From assembly GCF_025947185.1 (NCBI RefSeq), contig NZ_CP110001.1, forward strand, positions 806,001 to 870,000: DNA of 64,000 nucleotides. The letters run 5' to 3'. This document shows positions 45,342 through 57,728 of the stretch, piece after piece. The notes under the pieces were generated by a model that saw only the letters and a list, made by a program, of their open reading frames with translations, searched no databases and was not told where the DNA came from. Numbering within the stretch: the first letter of the stretch is position 1; every line of letters starts with the position of its first letter. Source of the DNA: Flavobacterium sp. N2038. GTDB taxonomy: Bacteria > Bacteroidota > Bacteroidia > Flavobacteriales > Flavobacteriaceae. A program made the translations under genes and the position numbers.

Positions 45342-48300
45342 ATGAAAAAACTTTTACTTTTATCAGTATTCATTTGTTTGCCATTTTTTCTTATCGCACA
45401 AACAACAGCAACATTTACAATACCCGGAACTCAGACTTTTGTTGCTCCCGCAGGGATAACCTCTATATCTGTTGATGCATGGGGAGCCGGTGGTGCGGGT
45501 GGTAGTTCTACCAATCCTGGTAGTAGCGGTGCTAGAGGTGGCGCCGGTGGTGGTGGTGGTGCATTTGCCAATGCAACATTAACAATTGTATCCGGTGCGT
45601 CATTAAGTGTTGTTGTAGGTGCAGGAGGTAAAGGAAGTATAGGTACAGGTAATGGTGCAAACGGAGGAGCAGGTGGTTTTTCTACTATCACGACCTATGC
45701 AATTACAGCAGATGGAGGGAAAGGCGGACTAATGAACAACGGAGCTTTGGTAGCAGGTGCCTCCGGAGGAACTGTTGCTGCTTCTGTAGGAACGACTAGA
45801 ACTGCCGGTGGAAATGGAGGAGACGGAGAGTCAGGAATAACAGATGATTCAGGAAGTGCTATTAATTCTGGAGCCGGTGGAAATGCGGCAAATGGAGGCG
45901 GTACTGGTGGTGCAGCTGTTGGTGGTTTTTTGTCTTACAATAATGGTAATAACGGAAATGCTCCCGGTGGTGGTGGAAGTGGGGGGCGTTCCTCTTTTTT
46001 CGGTGCTGCCAGACGCGGAGGTGATGGAGGCGACGGTAAAGTTGTAATAAAATTCAATTGTCCGACTTACAGTTTAGACACTGCCACAGCATCTGATGTA
46101 AATGTGTGTTCCGGAACTTCGTCAGAGGTTACTTTAACAGGAACAGCAACTTTAGGATCGGTATCGCAACCATTACCTATAGGTCTCTATTCTGTTTCTT
46201 ATGATATACAAGGTGTTACGCAAACTCCTGCCGCAATGAAAGTGACGACAGCAGGAACAGGAACCTTTATTGCAACAGGTTTTACAAGTGTAGGAACCAA
46301 ATACATTACCATTACAGCGCTTAGTTCAGGTTCAAGCTCCACTGCTTCAGAAAATTGTAATTCTACTATTACCGGTAATAATAATGTACCAGTTGTGGTA
46401 AATTCTTCAGGTACAGCTCCGGTGGCTTTGGCCGTAACCAATGATACCTGTACACAAATGACAGCAAACTGGCAGGCAGTTACGGGAGCACAGTATTATG
46501 AATTTGACTTATCAACAGATAGTGCTTTTGGTTCTTTTGTTACAGGTTATAGTGCACTTAACGTAGGCAATGTATTGTCGTTAACTATAACTGGTTTAAC
46601 CAATACTACTTATTATTATCGAGTAAGAGCGTTTAACGGAACTTGTCCTAGCGCAAATTCAAATACTATAACATATGCAAATCCGGCAACACCGAGTGCG
46701 CCGGTTTTAAATGCGATATCAGGTAATGCATGTACTCAGTTTACGGTAGGGTGGGCAATTATACCAGATGCAACATCATACAGAGTTGAATGGTCACAAG
46801 ATAACTTTGCTACAACTCTGGGGTCAGCTTCCAATCTTACAACAAATACTTATACGATAACAGGTTTAGCTCTGGGTGGTGTTTACAAATATAGAGTGGC
46901 TGCTATCAATAGATGCGGGTCAAGTCCTTGGGCCACAAGTGGTGATGTTACAACAGTTAGTAATCCCCCAGGAACAGTATTGATGCCTCAGGGAGCAAAT
47001 AATATTTTTTGTGATTCTTTTAATGCAAGGTGGAGTCCAGTTACAGCTGCTACCAGTTATTTACTGGATGTTTCTAAAGATAATTTTACAACTTACTTAG
47101 GAACTTATCATGATTATGATGTTGGAAATGTTACTAATTTTCAAGTTTCAGGTTTAACAATCGGGACAACTTACCAATATAGATTAAGAGCAAAAAATGG
47201 TTGTGGAATTAGTGCTTCATATTCAACTGTTGGATCACAAGCACCATTAGCAAGTAATCCTGGTACACCGGGGGGGCTTTCAGCACCTGCTGTTACTGTT
47301 TTATGTACTGGGTTTAAAATGCAATGGAATGCAAGTACTAATGGACCTATAGATTATACTGTACAAGCCTCTACTAGTAACAATTTCACTACAGGTATAC
47401 AAACAGTTAATAGTGTTACAGCCACAAACTATACGTTTACAGGTTTAACTCCGGGAACAAGATATTATTACAGAGTTCGGGCTCGCAATAGTTGTGGTGT
47501 TAGTGCCTATACTTTTGTGTCGTCGCCCCCCGCACCACCTAGTGTACTTTTGCCTGCTACACCGGGTGTTCCAACAATTGCGCCCATTAATACAACTATT
47601 TGTCAGACAGATGGAGTGACTCTAGCGCCTGTTAGCCCTAATGCTGCTTATACATACGTTTGGTCTACAGGCGAAACTGGGCCAAGTATTTATGTGACCA
47701 GTGCAGGAAGTTATACAGTACGGGCAGAGGTTGCAGGAGGTTGTTCAAGTGCAATGTCAGCTCCAGCTACGGTTGCAATTGACAAATTGCCAACCGCAGT
47801 TGCGGGAGGATCGCAAACGATCTGCTCAAATCAATCTGCGACGGTTTCAGGTGCATCTTTTACCAATGGAACAGCTCAGTGGACATTTAGTGGAGGAGCA
47901 GGTACTTTGACTAATGCTACAACACCCACTCCAACTTATACACCGGTATTGGGTGGTGCGGCCAGAACTGTAGTTTTAACGATGACAGTAACCAGTCCTG
48001 CATCAAATAAATGTGCGCCACAAATTGTTACCGCAAAATATACCATTAATATTCAGGCAGCGCCTACCGTTTCTATTGCGGGGTCACAAACGATTTGCCC
48101 AAATGGATCTATGACTGTGGCAGCAGGTGAAGCAAATGCAGCAAACGGAACTATTTTATGGACACACGATGGAACCGGAACACTTACCAATGCGACAACT
48201 TTAACACCAACATATGCGGCTGGGGCGGGAGATACAGGAAAACAAGTAACTTTAACTTTGACTGTAACAGCTTCACCAGCATGTAGTACAGCTTATGTCG

Positions 48301-50753
48301 TATCAGATATTTATCCTGTTGTGGTACTTGGAAATAATACAGCAGCCACAGCATCTTCAACCCCAATATTGTGTGTTAATACTCTAATGACAAATATTAC
48401 ACATGCAACTACGGTTGCAACTGGAATTGGAACTCCGGTTAATTTACCTGCTGGTGTAACTGCAAGTTGGGCATCAAATACAATTACAATTAGTGGTACA
48501 CCTACTGAAGCAGGAATATTTGCCTATAGTATTCCTTTAACGGGAGGTTGCGGAACTGCAAATGCTACAGGAACAATAACAGTAAATTTAAATACTGTTG
48601 GAGCTGCATCGTCATCGCCAACACTTTGCTCAAATTCGGTGATGACAGATATTACGCATGCAACTACCGGTGCTACAGGAATTGGAGCAGCTAACGGTTT
48701 ACCTGCTGGTGTTACGGCAAGCTGGGCATCAAACACAATTACAATAAGTGGAACACCTACCGAGGATGGAACATTTAATTACAATGTTCCATTAACCGGT
48801 GGTTGTGGTGCAATTGTGGCAACAGGAACAATTACGGTTAATCCGTTGCCTCCTACGCCCAATGTAGGAACAATTACGCACCCGACTTGTGTGAATCCAA
48901 CAGGAAAAATAGAATTAATCAGTTTGCGTTCGGTAGCAAACTGGACGATTATCCAGACCGGCCAAGTTTCTCAAACTTATTCTGCAACAAATACAAATTA
49001 TACAATAGATAATCTTGCGCCTGGTACTTATTACTTTAGTTTTCAAGAAGGGTCAGATTGTCCATCATTACCAACAGCAGGTGTTGTGATTAAGGCTCCG
49101 GTTACTAATATTTGGAATGGTACCGCATGGTCTGTTGGAAGCGCTCCTCTTAATACCGACAGTATTGAGTTTGCAGCAGATTTTCAGTCTACAGGAAATC
49201 TGACAGCCTGCTCTTGTAAAGTTGATGCTGGAAAAAATGTTACAATAAAATCCGGACATACTTTAAGACTTGAAAATGGGCTTACAGTCGATTCAGGCGT
49301 GGGGACAAATATGATATTTGAAAATAATGCAAGTTTAGTGCAGGTCAATGATGTTTCTAATACAGGAAATATTACTTATAAACGTAATACAACCCCTGTT
49401 CGTCGTTATGATTTTACATTTTGGTCCTCTCCCGTTACACGCACACCAGCATTTACATTAAAAAATTTATCACCAAATACTTTGGGTGATAAATATTACA
49501 GATATGATCCATTAAATGGCTGGGTAATCATTAACGGAGGAAATGCAGAAATGGAAAAAGGAAAAGGGTATATTATTAGAGCTCCACAGAATTTTGATAT
49601 AGACTCACCTGCGGTTTTTAATGGATCCTTTATTGGAGTTCCTAATAATGGAGATGTTTCTGTTACGGTGGCAACCGCTGAGAAAGATTATCTTATCGGG
49701 AATCCATATCCTTCAGCAGTATATGCAGATCAGTTTATTGTTGATAATACGAGCGTTCTATATGGTACATTATATTTCTGGACACACAATAGCCCGCCAA
49801 GCAAAGCAGTGGCCGGAAATGCAACTTACAATTATACAACTGACGATTATGCAACTTACAATTTATCAGGAAGTGTTGTTGTTGGATCTATGCAAGGTCA
49901 GGGTGCCGGAACTACGGGTAATCAAAATGCACCTTTGGGTTATATTGCTGCGGGGCAATCCTTTTTTGTAACTTCTAAAGGAACAGGAAGTGCAATCTTT
50001 AATAATCAAATGCGTTTTGATGGAAATAATAGCCAGTTCTTTAAACAAACTAAAAATAATAAAGGATTGGCAGATCTGGAAAAACATAGAGTTTGGCTTA
50101 ACTTCACGAATACCCAGGGTGCTTTTAAACAAATATTAATTGGTTACTGTGAGGGAGCAACAGATAAATGGGATGATAATTATGATGGTAAAAGTTACGA
50201 CGGAAATAAATATATTGATTTCTATAGTATAAATGAGGCTAATAATTTGACTATTCAGGGAAGAGCCCTGCCATTCAATGAAAGCGATATTGTTCCACTA
50301 GGTTATAAATCGACGATTGCGGGTGATTTTTCTATTTCAATTGATCATGCAGATGGTAGCTTAAGTACACAGAATATCTATCTGGAAGACAAAAAAAATA
50401 ATGTCATCCATGATTTACGGGAAAGTAACTACATGTTTACAACCGCCATAGGAACATTCAATGATCGTTTTGTATTACGCTATACCGATAAAACGCTGGG
50501 AACAGTTGATCTTGACAATCTTTTAGATTACGTTTTGTTTTCTGTTAAAGACAAAATAATAAAAGTGACATCGAGTAAAGAGATATTAAAAGACATTTAT
50601 GTTTTTGATTTATCGGGAAAACTCATCTACAGTAAAAATAAAATTGGTGAAACCGAAATCCAAATCTCAAATCTGCAATCAGCCAATCAGGTATTGATGA
50701 TTAAAGTGGTAGGAGATAGCGGTCATTCTAAAACTCAGAAAATTATTTTTTAA
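45342..50753 (+). CDS. Giant T9SS-exported surface protein D (glycine-rich, fibronectin III)
   Basis: 1803 residues. Signal peptide about 1-19 (CLPFFLIAQ). Residues about 23-237 form a glycine-rich domain ([32 protein letters not shown]), of the type often found at the N-terminus of Bacteroidota surface proteins. About 357-730 are four fibronectin type III domains (repeated [10 protein letters not shown] and [14 protein letters not shown] ends). Ig-like segments follow, including two units with [20 protein letters not shown]. The shared C-terminal module has [12 protein letters not shown] near 1353, with a sorting domain at the end. Layout and leader are most similar to protein E. Confidence 0.87.
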   Translation: MKKLLLLSVFICLPFFLIAQTTATFTIPGTQTFVAPAGITSISVDAWGAGGAGGSSTNPGSSGARGGAGGGGGAFANATLTIVSGASLSVVVGAGGKGSIGTGNGANGGAGGFSTITTYAITADGGKGGLMNNGALVAGASGGTVAASVGTTRTAGGNGGDGESGITDDSGSAINSGAGGNAANGGGTGGAAVGGFLSYNNGNNGNAPGGGGSGGRSSFFGAARRGGDGGDGKVVIKFNCPTYSLDTATASDVNVCSGTSSEVTLTGTATLGSVSQPLPIGLYSVSYDIQGVTQTPAAMKVTTAGTGTFIATGFTSVGTKYITITALSSGSSSTASENCNSTITGNNNVPVVVNSSGTAPVALAVTNDTCTQMTANWQAVTGAQYYEFDLSTDSAFGSFVTGYSALNVGNVLSLTITGLTNTTYYYRVRAFNGTCPSANSNTITYANPATPSAPVLNAISGNACTQFTVGWAIIPDATSYRVEWSQDNFATTLGSASNLTTNTYTITGLALGGVYKYRVAAINRCGSSPWATSGDVTTVSNPPGTVLMPQGANNIFCDSFNARWSPVTAATSYLLDVSKDNFTTYLGTYHDYDVGNVTNFQVSGLTIGTTYQYRLRAKNGCGISASYSTVGSQAPLASNPGTPGGLSAPAVTVLCTGFKMQWNASTNGPIDYTVQASTSNNFTTGIQTVNSVTATNYTFTGLTPGTRYYYRVRARNSCGVSAYTFVSSPPAPPSVLLPATPGVPTIAPINTTICQTDGVTLAPVSPNAAYTYVWSTGETGPSIYVTSAGSYTVRAEVAGGCSSAMSAPATVAIDKLPTAVAGGSQTICSNQSATVSGASFTNGTAQWTFSGGAGTLTNATTPTPTYTPVLGGAARTVVLTMTVTSPASNKCAPQIVTAKYTINIQAAPTVSIAGSQTICPNGSMTVAAGEANAANGTILWTHDGTGTLTNATTLTPTYAAGAGDTGKQVTLTLTVTASPACSTAYVVSDIYPVVVLGNNTAATASSTPILCVNTLMTNITHATTVATGIGTPVNLPAGVTASWASNTITISGTPTEAGIFAYSIPLTGGCGTANATGTITVNLNTVGAASSSPTLCSNSVMTDITHATTGATGIGAANGLPAGVTASWASNTITISGTPTEDGTFNYNVPLTGGCGAIVATGTITVNPLPPTPNVGTITHPTCVNPTGKIELISLRSVANWTIIQTGQVSQTYSATNTNYTIDNLAPGTYYFSFQEGSDCPSLPTAGVVIKAPVTNIWNGTAWSVGSAPLNTDSIEFAADFQSTGNLTACSCKVDAGKNVTIKSGHTLRLENGLTVDSGVGTNMIFENNASLVQVNDVSNTGNITYKRNTTPVRRYDFTFWSSPVTRTPAFTLKNLSPNTLGDKYYRYDPLNGWVIINGGNAEMEKGKGYIIRAPQNFDIDSPAVFNGSFIGVPNNGDVSVTVATAEKDYLIGNPYPSAVYADQFIVDNTSVLYGTLYFWTHNSPPSKAVAGNATYNYTTDDYATYNLSGSVVVGSMQGQGAGTTGNQNAPLGYIAAGQSFFVTSKGTGSAIFNNQMRFDGNNSQFFKQTKNNKGLADLEKHRVWLNFTNTQGAFKQILIGYCEGATDKWDDNYDGKSYDGNKYIDFYSINEANNLTIQGRALPFNESDIVPLGYKSTIAGDFSISIDHADGSLSTQNIYLEDKKNNVIHDLRESNYMFTTAIGTFNDRFVLRYTDKTLGTVDLDNLLDYVLFSVKDKIIKVTSSKEILKDIYVFDLSGKLIYSKNKIGETEIQISNLQSANQVLMIKVVGDSGHSKTQKIIF

Positions 50754-50783
50754 AACCACAAACATTTCAACATTGGTTATTTG

Positions 50784-50819
50784 AAAAGCCATTCCGTTTT
50801 TTCGGGGTGGTTTTTTTTT
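50784..50819 (+). terminator. Terminator after surface protein D
   Basis: AAAGCCATTCCG (about 50785-50796) pairs with CGGGGTGGTTTT (50803-50814), including several G-T pairs, over a T6 loop. A T run follows. Confidence 0.6.
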
Positions 50820-51243
50820 GTTATATGGGTAAAAGCCTTTCTGTTAACAGGGTATTGTTTGTTTCTTACTTTAAGAAAAACGGTTAAAAAAGCAATACAA
50901 AAATGTTAAAGTCGTAATTTTTAACGCAAAGTCTTAAAATGTATTGTAAAAAAAATCGTACCTTGTTTCAAGTCTTTATCGACAAACACACATATAAGCC
51001 CGTTATAATGCATTTTTATTAGGTTTTAACAATCTATAATTTTCTTCTGCCAGTTTTTTGAATATCGGATTAACGCTTGTAAAAATTTAAATATCTCCAA
51101 AAAGCAAATCGCTTTTCATTCTGCTTTAACAATCCTGCCAGGATAGTTATTTAATATCTCTGTTCTGATACGAGGTGTTTTAAATTTTTAAAATGATTTT
51201 CATTTGAGTTTGAACTAAAATTTTAATATTTAAATGTCATGAG
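50820..51243. other. Leader or gap before surface protein E
   Basis: No gene was recognised. It shares a TTCATTCTGCTTTAACAA block (51116-51133) and an AAAATGATTTTCATTTGAGT block (51190-51209) with the region before protein D, at similar distances from the start codon. No exact TAnnTTTG was found. Confidence 0.5.
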
Positions 51244-54200
51244 ATGGAAAAACACTTACTTAAACGCTCAATTTGCTCGTGGTTTCTTATTCAATCTTTA
51301 GCAACTTATCACTTTTATTCCGTATTATTTTTTAATTCGAAGCTAAAGCTAGCTTTGTTGTTTGTATTATTTTCAATACCATTATTCGCACAACCTCCAC
51401 ATACATTTACGGCAAACGGGTCATTAGAAGTTCCGGCTGGGATAGTGTCAGTTAGTGTCGAAGCCTGGGGAGCAGGAGGAGCAGGAGGAGGTGCCAGTGG
51501 TGCTCTTGGAACTACAGGAAGAAGTGCAGGTGGTGGCGGTGGCGGTGCTTATGCAAAAGGAACAATTACTGTAGTCGCAGGTACCACATTGCAAGCCATA
51601 GTTGGTAAACAAACTATAGGAACAGCTATTAGCGGAACTACTGGAGAAAGTTCTACAATTTTGGGTTTTGAAACTAGTATCTTAGCATTAGGTGGCTCCG
51701 GCGGGACTGCAAATACAACAGGAAATCAGCCTGGAGGTGGGGCAGGTGGAGCTGCTGCGGGTTCAATAGGAAATCTCGTAAGAACTTCGGGTTCAGCAGG
51801 TGATCCCGGAAATGCCGTTTTAGTAGCAGCCTTACTTGCTTCGGGAAAAGGCGGCAATAGTCCAAATGGCGGAAATGGTGGCGCTGCAGCTTCTACTTTA
51901 CTTTTGGCCAGCTTTCCGGGAAATATCGGAAGTCCTCCCGGAGGAGGAGGAAGCGGGGCAATAAATTGTTCAGGAGCTGCTGCCCAGCTCGGAGGTACCG
52001 GAGCTGCCGGTCAGGTTAAAGTAACTTATGTTTGTCCTACTTATAGTATTTCTGGTGTAGCCACAACAGGAGTTACCGCAGATAACGTTTGTGCAACTTT
52101 GGGTACTTCTGAAGTTACAATTTCGACTACAGCCGCTTCATTACCAATTGGCGTTTATACAGTTACGTATGGACGAGGTAATCCAATTACAACATCAGGA
52201 CAGGCTTCTATGACTGTAACAACTGCCGGAACAGGAAAATTTACAGCCACAGGTTTAACGACTGTTGGCGCAAGTAGAATAACAGTAACGAATCTAAAAT
52301 CGGGAGTTTGTTCTTCTAATACTAATAATTACATAAACATAACCGTATTTTCGGCGACCGTGCCAGGTGCAGTTAGCGGGGGAAGTACAATTTGTAGTGG
52401 ACAGACGAGTGCAGCATTATCATTGGGTGGCAGTACAGGCTCAGTTACTAAATGGCAATCGATGGCTAATTCTGCTTCAGTCTGGACAGATATTGTAAAT
52501 AGTACCACTAGTTACACTTCCGGTGCTCTAACAGAGACCACACAGTTTAGAGCTGCAGTAAAAAACGGTACCTGTGATGAGGTTTTTTCTACACCAACTA
52601 CAGTAACTGTAAATCCTTTGCCTCAGGGAAGTTTAAGCGTAAACGGACCATTTTGTGATACTGGCTCTCCGCAATTACTATTTACAGCTACAGCAGGTAC
52701 TGGCCCCTATACAGTGGTTTATACAGAAAATGGTGGAGTAAATCGCTCTGCTACAGGTGTAGTGAGTGGTACAGCTTTTGCACCATTTACCAATTCAATC
52801 AGTACATCAACAGTTTATACTTTGGTCTCTGTTACAGGATCCAATAATTGTATCCGTAATTCGGGATTTACGAGCGGAACAGCTACCGTAACAGTAAATC
52901 CTTTGCCTCAGGGAAGTTTAAGCGCAAATGGACCATTTTGTGATACTGGCTCTCCACAATTACTATTTACAGCTACAGCAGGTACAGGCCCCTATACAGT
53001 TGTTTATACAGAAAATGGTGGAGTAAATCGTTCTGCGACAGGTGTAGTGAGCGGTACAGCTTTTGTGCCATTTACCAATTCAGTCAGTACATCAACAATC
53101 TATACCTTGGTCTCTGTTACAGGAGCGAATAATTGTGTTCGGAATTCAGGATTTACAGGTGCAGCAGCTACAGTAACAGTAAATCCTTTACCTCAGGGAA
53201 GTTTAAGCGCAAATGGACCATTTTGTGATACTGGCTCTCCACAATTACTATTTACAGCTACAGCAGGTACAGGCCCCTATACAGTTGTTTATACAGAAAA
53301 TGGTGGTGTAAATCGCTCTGCTACAGGCGTAGTGAGTGGAGCAGCCTTTGTGCCATTTACCAATTCAGTCAGTACATCGACAGTTTATACTTTGGTCTCT
53401 GTTACAGGATCGAATAATTGTATCCGTAATTCGGGATTTACAGGCGGAACAGCTACGGTAACTGTAAATCCTTTGCCTCAGGGAAGTTTAAGCGCAAATG
53501 GACCATTTTGTGATACTGGCTCTCCACAATTACTATTTACAGCTACAGCAGGTACAGGCCCCTATACAGTTATTTACACAGAAAATGGTGGTGTAAATCG
53601 CTCTGCTACAGGCGTAGTGAGTGGTACAGCTTTTGTGCCTTTTACCAATTCAATCAGTACATCGACAGTTTATACTTTGGTCTCTGTTACAGGAGCCAAT
53701 AACTGTGTCCGCAATTCAGGATTTACGAGCGGGACAACTACGGCAACAGTGAACCAAATTCCTGCTCCAAGTTTTACTGTACAGCCGGCATCATCAGTTT
53801 GTATAAGCACCAGTGTGACTTATACAACGCAACCGGGGCAGTCAAACTACATTTGGTCGGTTTCAGGAACAGCGGGAATTGACTATGTGATACTTTTAGG
53901 TGGAACTACTAATTCAAGTAATACCGTAACCCTGCAATGGAATACAATTGGAAATAAAACAGTAACGGTAAGGTATACTTCAAACGGCTGTTCTGCGGTT
54001 TCGGATGCAACCAGTTTAACAACGGTGACAAAAACGGTACCGGGAACTGTTAGTGGAGGATCGCATGTATGCAATGGCAATTCCAGTCCGCTGTTAACAT
54101 TAGACGGCTATAGCGGTACAATTGTTCGTTGGGAATATGCAGAAGCTCTTCCTTATGTCTGGCAACCAATAAACAATACTAATAATACATATCAACCTGG

Positions 54201-56183
54201 AATATTAGCGGTAAGTACAAGTTATAGAGCAGTCGTGAAAAATGGAACTTGTGCGGAAGAATTTGCTACAGAAACAAGAATTGAGGTCGATACTAAACCA
54301 TCAACACCTTTGATCGGAACTGTTGTACAACCAACGTGTATAAATCCTACCGGAAGCATTGTGCTAAATGGCTTAGAGGGTGTGCCAAATTGGACAATAA
54401 CACAAACAGGAACATCGCCTCAAACTTATACGGGTTCAGGAAATAATTATACGGTACTTAATTTAACACCTGGAAATTACTCTTTTGCTATTTATCAGGT
54501 TTCAAGCTGCCCTTCGTCACCAACTATTTCTGTTGAAATTAAAGCACCGGTTACAAATGTCTGGGATGGTACTTCATGGTCAAAAGGAAGCGCGCCAATT
54601 GCTACCGATGCTATTGTGTTTAGCGGAAACTATCAGACAATCGGAGATTTGAAAGGCTGTTCTTGTACCGTAAATTCAGGAGTTGAGGTTACTGTTAATT
54701 CCAATCATACATTAACAATTGATAATTCGGTTAGCAACAATGGAGGAAAACTGACTTTTGAGAATAATGCAAGTTTGGTACAAGTTAACAATGCTGTAAA
54801 TACAGGAAATATAATTTACAAGCGAAACACAACACCGGTTAGGCGTTATGATTTTACTTTTTGGTCTTCTCCAATTACCCGTACACCTGCTTTTACATTA
54901 AATAATTTGTCTTCAAATACTCTAGCCGATAAATATTATAAATACGATGCAGTAAGCGGCTGGCAGATTAGTTATGGAGGAACAGCTCCAATGATTGCTG
55001 GTAATGGCTATATTGTTAGAGCCCCGCAAAATTATGATATAGATATACCAGCTGTTTATAATGCAACATTTACCGGAGTTCCAAATAATGGAACCGTTTT
55101 AGTACCAGTACCAGTTGCCGAAAAATCATATTTATTAGGAAATCCTTATCCATCGGCAATTTATGCAGATCAGTTTATTGTGAGTAATACAACTAATTTA
55201 TATGGTACACTGTATTTTTGGACACACAATTCACCTCCAAGTAAAGATGTTTTGGGTAATGCAGTTTATAATTATACTACAGAAGATTATGCAATTTACA
55301 ATCTAACAGGAAGTACAACTGTTGGACAAATGCATGGAGATGGTGCAACAACCCCGGAAATAAGAATCCTCCTTTAGGATATATTGCAGCAGGTCAGTCC
55401 TTTTTTGTGAAATCAAAAACAACCCAAAGTGCTGTCTTTACCAATGCAATGCGCGTTACGGGAAATAACAGTCAGTTTTTTAAAACCGTAAATTCAAATA
55501 AAGAGAATGTTGAAAGACATCGTATTTGGATTAATTTGACCAATACACAAGGAGCATTTAAACAAATTTTAATTGGCTATGTTGAAGGTGCAACAAATGG
55601 ATGGGACAACAATTATGATGGGTTTTCTGTAGACGGAAACAAGTATTTGGATTTTTATAGCATTAATGAAGACAGAAAATTGGTTGTGCAAGGTCGTGCC
55701 TTACCTTTTTTAGAGTCCGATACAATTCCTATAGGATACAAAACTATAATTGCAGGTGAATTTACAATTGGCATTGATCATTCAGATGGAGATTTAAGTA
55801 CACATCCTGTTTATCTGGAGGATACGAAAACAAATACAATGCAGGATTTGCAAAGTAAAGGTTATACGTTCAAAACAGCAATCGGAACTTTTTTAGATCG
55901 ATTTGTACTACGTTATTCGAAAACGCTCGGAACCGGAGACTTTGAAAATCCGGCCAATGCTATTTTAATAGCAGTAAAAGATAAAGTAGTTTCTGTGCGA
56001 TCGCAAAAGGAATTGTTGTCTGGCGTTTCAGTCTATAATGTAAATGGGACTTTGATTTACAGAACAAAAGAGGTTAACGCACTTGAGTTGCAAATACCAA
56101 ATATGCACGTGGCAGGTCAGGTTTTGTTAGTAAAAGTAACATTAGAGAACGGAAGCACAACAGTACAAAAAGTAATTTATTAA
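51244..56183 (+). CDS. Giant T9SS-exported surface protein E (glycine-rich, 95-residue repeats), one frameshift
   Basis: About 1646 residues if one frameshift is repaired. The frame from 51244 stops at 55377 and continues from about 55358 to 56183. One G appears missing at 55356-55357; restoring it recreates the [11 protein letters not shown] motif found in the paralogues. An unusually long N-terminus precedes the hydrophobic signal core (LALLFVLFSIPLFAQ). The glycine-rich domain is at about 53-262, followed by four tandem 95-residue repeats (458-837), Ig-like segments, and the shared C-terminal module ([12 protein letters not shown] near 1199) with its sorting domain. If the shift is real, the product ends before the sorting domain and would not be exported normally. 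Otherwise it is a sequence error. Confidence 0.8.
52615..53754 (+). repeat. Four tandem 285-bp repeats in surface protein E
   Basis: Units begin at 52615, 52900, 53185 and 53470 and the array ends at 53754. Each is exactly 285 bp (95 codons) and reads PLPQGSLSxNGPFCDTGSPQ and on to a terminal TVTVN. Units are nearly identical in DNA, with only scattered differences, so the expansion is recent and copy number is likely variable. Confidence 0.92.
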
Positions 56184-56192
56184 TGTTAATCT

Positions 56193-56229
56193 AAAAGCAG
56201 TCAGATTTTTAAAATCTGACTGCTTTTTA
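56193..56229 (+). terminator. Rho-independent terminator after surface protein E
   Basis: AAAAGCAGTCAGAT (56193-56206) pairs perfectly with ATCTGACTGCTTTT (56214-56227). The stem can extend into the loop. Confidence 0.85.
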
Positions 56230-56551
56230 TTTAAAAAATATTTTGAACTTTTTCATTTTGCAATTAATCCATTTTTAGGACATTTAAAGGCATTATTTGA
56301 CAGGGAGACTCATATTGTTAGGTTAAAAAGAAAAATGCTGTAATTAGTAGATTTTGGTTCTAAAAGAGCAATGTAATCGTTCGTTTTCATTTTAGTATGA
56401 GCTTTATTAAATCCATCTTTATGATTAGCGGGTTACCCTGGTCAGTTCTTCAATAACAATCGGGATTTATTTTTTACATATTGGGAACAAATTCAGCTTA
56501 TGAGATTTTTTTATCCTTTCGGGTTGCTTTTTCTTTATCTCTTTAAAATAA
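56230..56551. other. Non-coding gap between surface protein E and bioB
   Basis: About 320 bases with no open frame longer than a dozen codons, no recognised repeat and no RNA gene. Both sides are closed by terminators. Confidence 0.45.
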
Positions 56552-56586
56552 AAAAATGCTTATAACATTGTGTTATAAGCATTTTT
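56552..56586 (-). terminator. Terminator after bioB
   Basis: AAAAATGCTTATAAC (56552-56566) pairs perfectly with GTTATAAGCATTTTT (56572-56586), a 15-bp stem with a 5-base loop. On the minus strand a long T-rich stretch follows. Confidence 0.85.
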
Positions 56587-56617
56587 AAAATATTTATTGA
56601 AAGTGAACTTCGTGTAA

Positions 56618-57706
56618 TTAAATTTTTGATTTGATTGAATGTTCAAGGTTTCTTTCGATAGTATGTCCGGGTCTTGACCATTTTGGTTTTTCGCCTAAAG
56701 GAGCAAATTGAGAATCTTCTGCTTCTACTGTTTTTGGCTGAGAAACTTTTGTGAATGGTTTTTGTGGATTTAATCCTAAAAGTTCAAACATCTTCATGTC
56801 TTCGTGTACATCAGGATTTGGGGTTGTAAGTAATTTATCTCCGGCAAAAATTGAGTTTGCCCCTGCAAAAAAGCACATTGCCTGTCCTTCACGACTCATA
56901 TTTGTTCTTCCTGCAGATAAACGCACCTGAGTTTCTGGCATTACAATTCTTGTAGTAGCCACCATTCTGATCATTTCCCAGATTTCAACTGGTTTTTCAT
57001 CTTCCATTGGAGTTCCTTCAACAGCTACCAAAGCATTAATTGGCACTGATTCCGGTTGTGGATTTAAAGTAGAAAGAGCTACAAGCATTCCCGCTCTGTC
57101 TTCAATACTTTCTCCCATTCCAATAATTCCGCCACTACAAACAGTAACATTTGTTTTACGAACGTTTTCGATTGTTTCTAGACGGTCCTCAAAAGCACGT
57201 GTCGAAATAACATCTTTATAATAATCTTCAGAGGTATCTAAATTGTGATTATAGGCATATAAACCGGCTTCTGCTAAACGTTGTGCCTGATTTTCAGTAA
57301 TCATACCAAGTGTACAGCAAACCTCCATGTCAAGTTTATTAATGGTACGAACCATCTCTAAAACCTGATCAAATTCTTCACCATCTTTTACGTTTCTCCA
57401 GGCAGCACCCATACAAACGCGTGAAGATCCACTTGATTTTGCACGAAGAGCCTGTGCTTTTACCTGACTTACACTCATTAGGTCATTCCCTTCAACTCCT
57501 GTGTTATAGCGCGCAGCCTGCGGGCAATATCCACAGTCTTCAGGACATCCTCCGGTTTTGATAGATAATAGAGTCGAAACCTGAACTACGTTAGGGTCAT
57601 GTTTTTGCCTGTGAATGGTTGCAGCTTCATATAAAAGGTCCATCAAGGGTTTGTTATATATGGCGATTATCTCGTCTTTAGTCCAGTTGTGTTTTGTAAT
57701 GCTCAT
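56618..57706 (-). CDS. bioB: Biotin synthase
   Basis: A 362-residue radical SAM enzyme that inserts sulfur into dethiobiotin, the last step of biotin synthesis. The CxxxCxxC cluster ligands are C54, C58 and C61 in GGCPEDCGYCPQ. Cluster and substrate ligands appear in RVCMGAAWR, EVCCTLGM and TVCSGGIIGMGES. The length is normal, with a variable C-terminal tail of about 40 residues. It lies about 28 kb from bioDA, so the pathway is scattered. A promoter with an inverted repeat in its spacer lies just upstream. Confidence 0.97.
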   Translation of the reverse strand: MSITKHNWTKDEIIAIYNKPLMDLLYEAATIHRQKHDPNVVQVSTLLSIKTGGCPEDCGYCPQAARYNTGVEGNDLMSVSQVKAQALRAKSSGSSRVCMGAAWRNVKDGEEFDQVLEMVRTINKLDMEVCCTLGMITENQAQRLAEAGLYAYNHNLDTSEDYYKDVISTRAFEDRLETIENVRKTNVTVCSGGIIGMGESIEDRAGMLVALSTLNPQPESVPINALVAVEGTPMEDEKPVEIWEMIRMVATTRIVMPETQVRLSAGRTNMSREGQAMCFFAGANSIFAGDKLLTTPNPDVHEDMKMFELLGLNPQKPFTKVSQPKTVEAEDSQFAPLGEKPKWSRPGHTIERNLEHSIKSKI

Positions 57707-57728
57707 GAATACATTGTTTTTGAAGCCT

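Noticed and set aside
37781..53754. Tandem repeats considered as CRISPR or satellite arrays
   Set aside because: Units of 267 and 285 bp are exact multiples of three, lie within open frames and encode Ig-like segments. There are no spacers.
55407..56183. A separate 258-residue gene
   Set aside because: It is the C-terminal end of surface protein E, in another frame after a one-base loss.
29641..56183. A genomic island or prophage
   Set aside because: No integrase, transposase, tRNA or attachment site was found, and base composition matches the neighbours. Local duplication explains the locus better.
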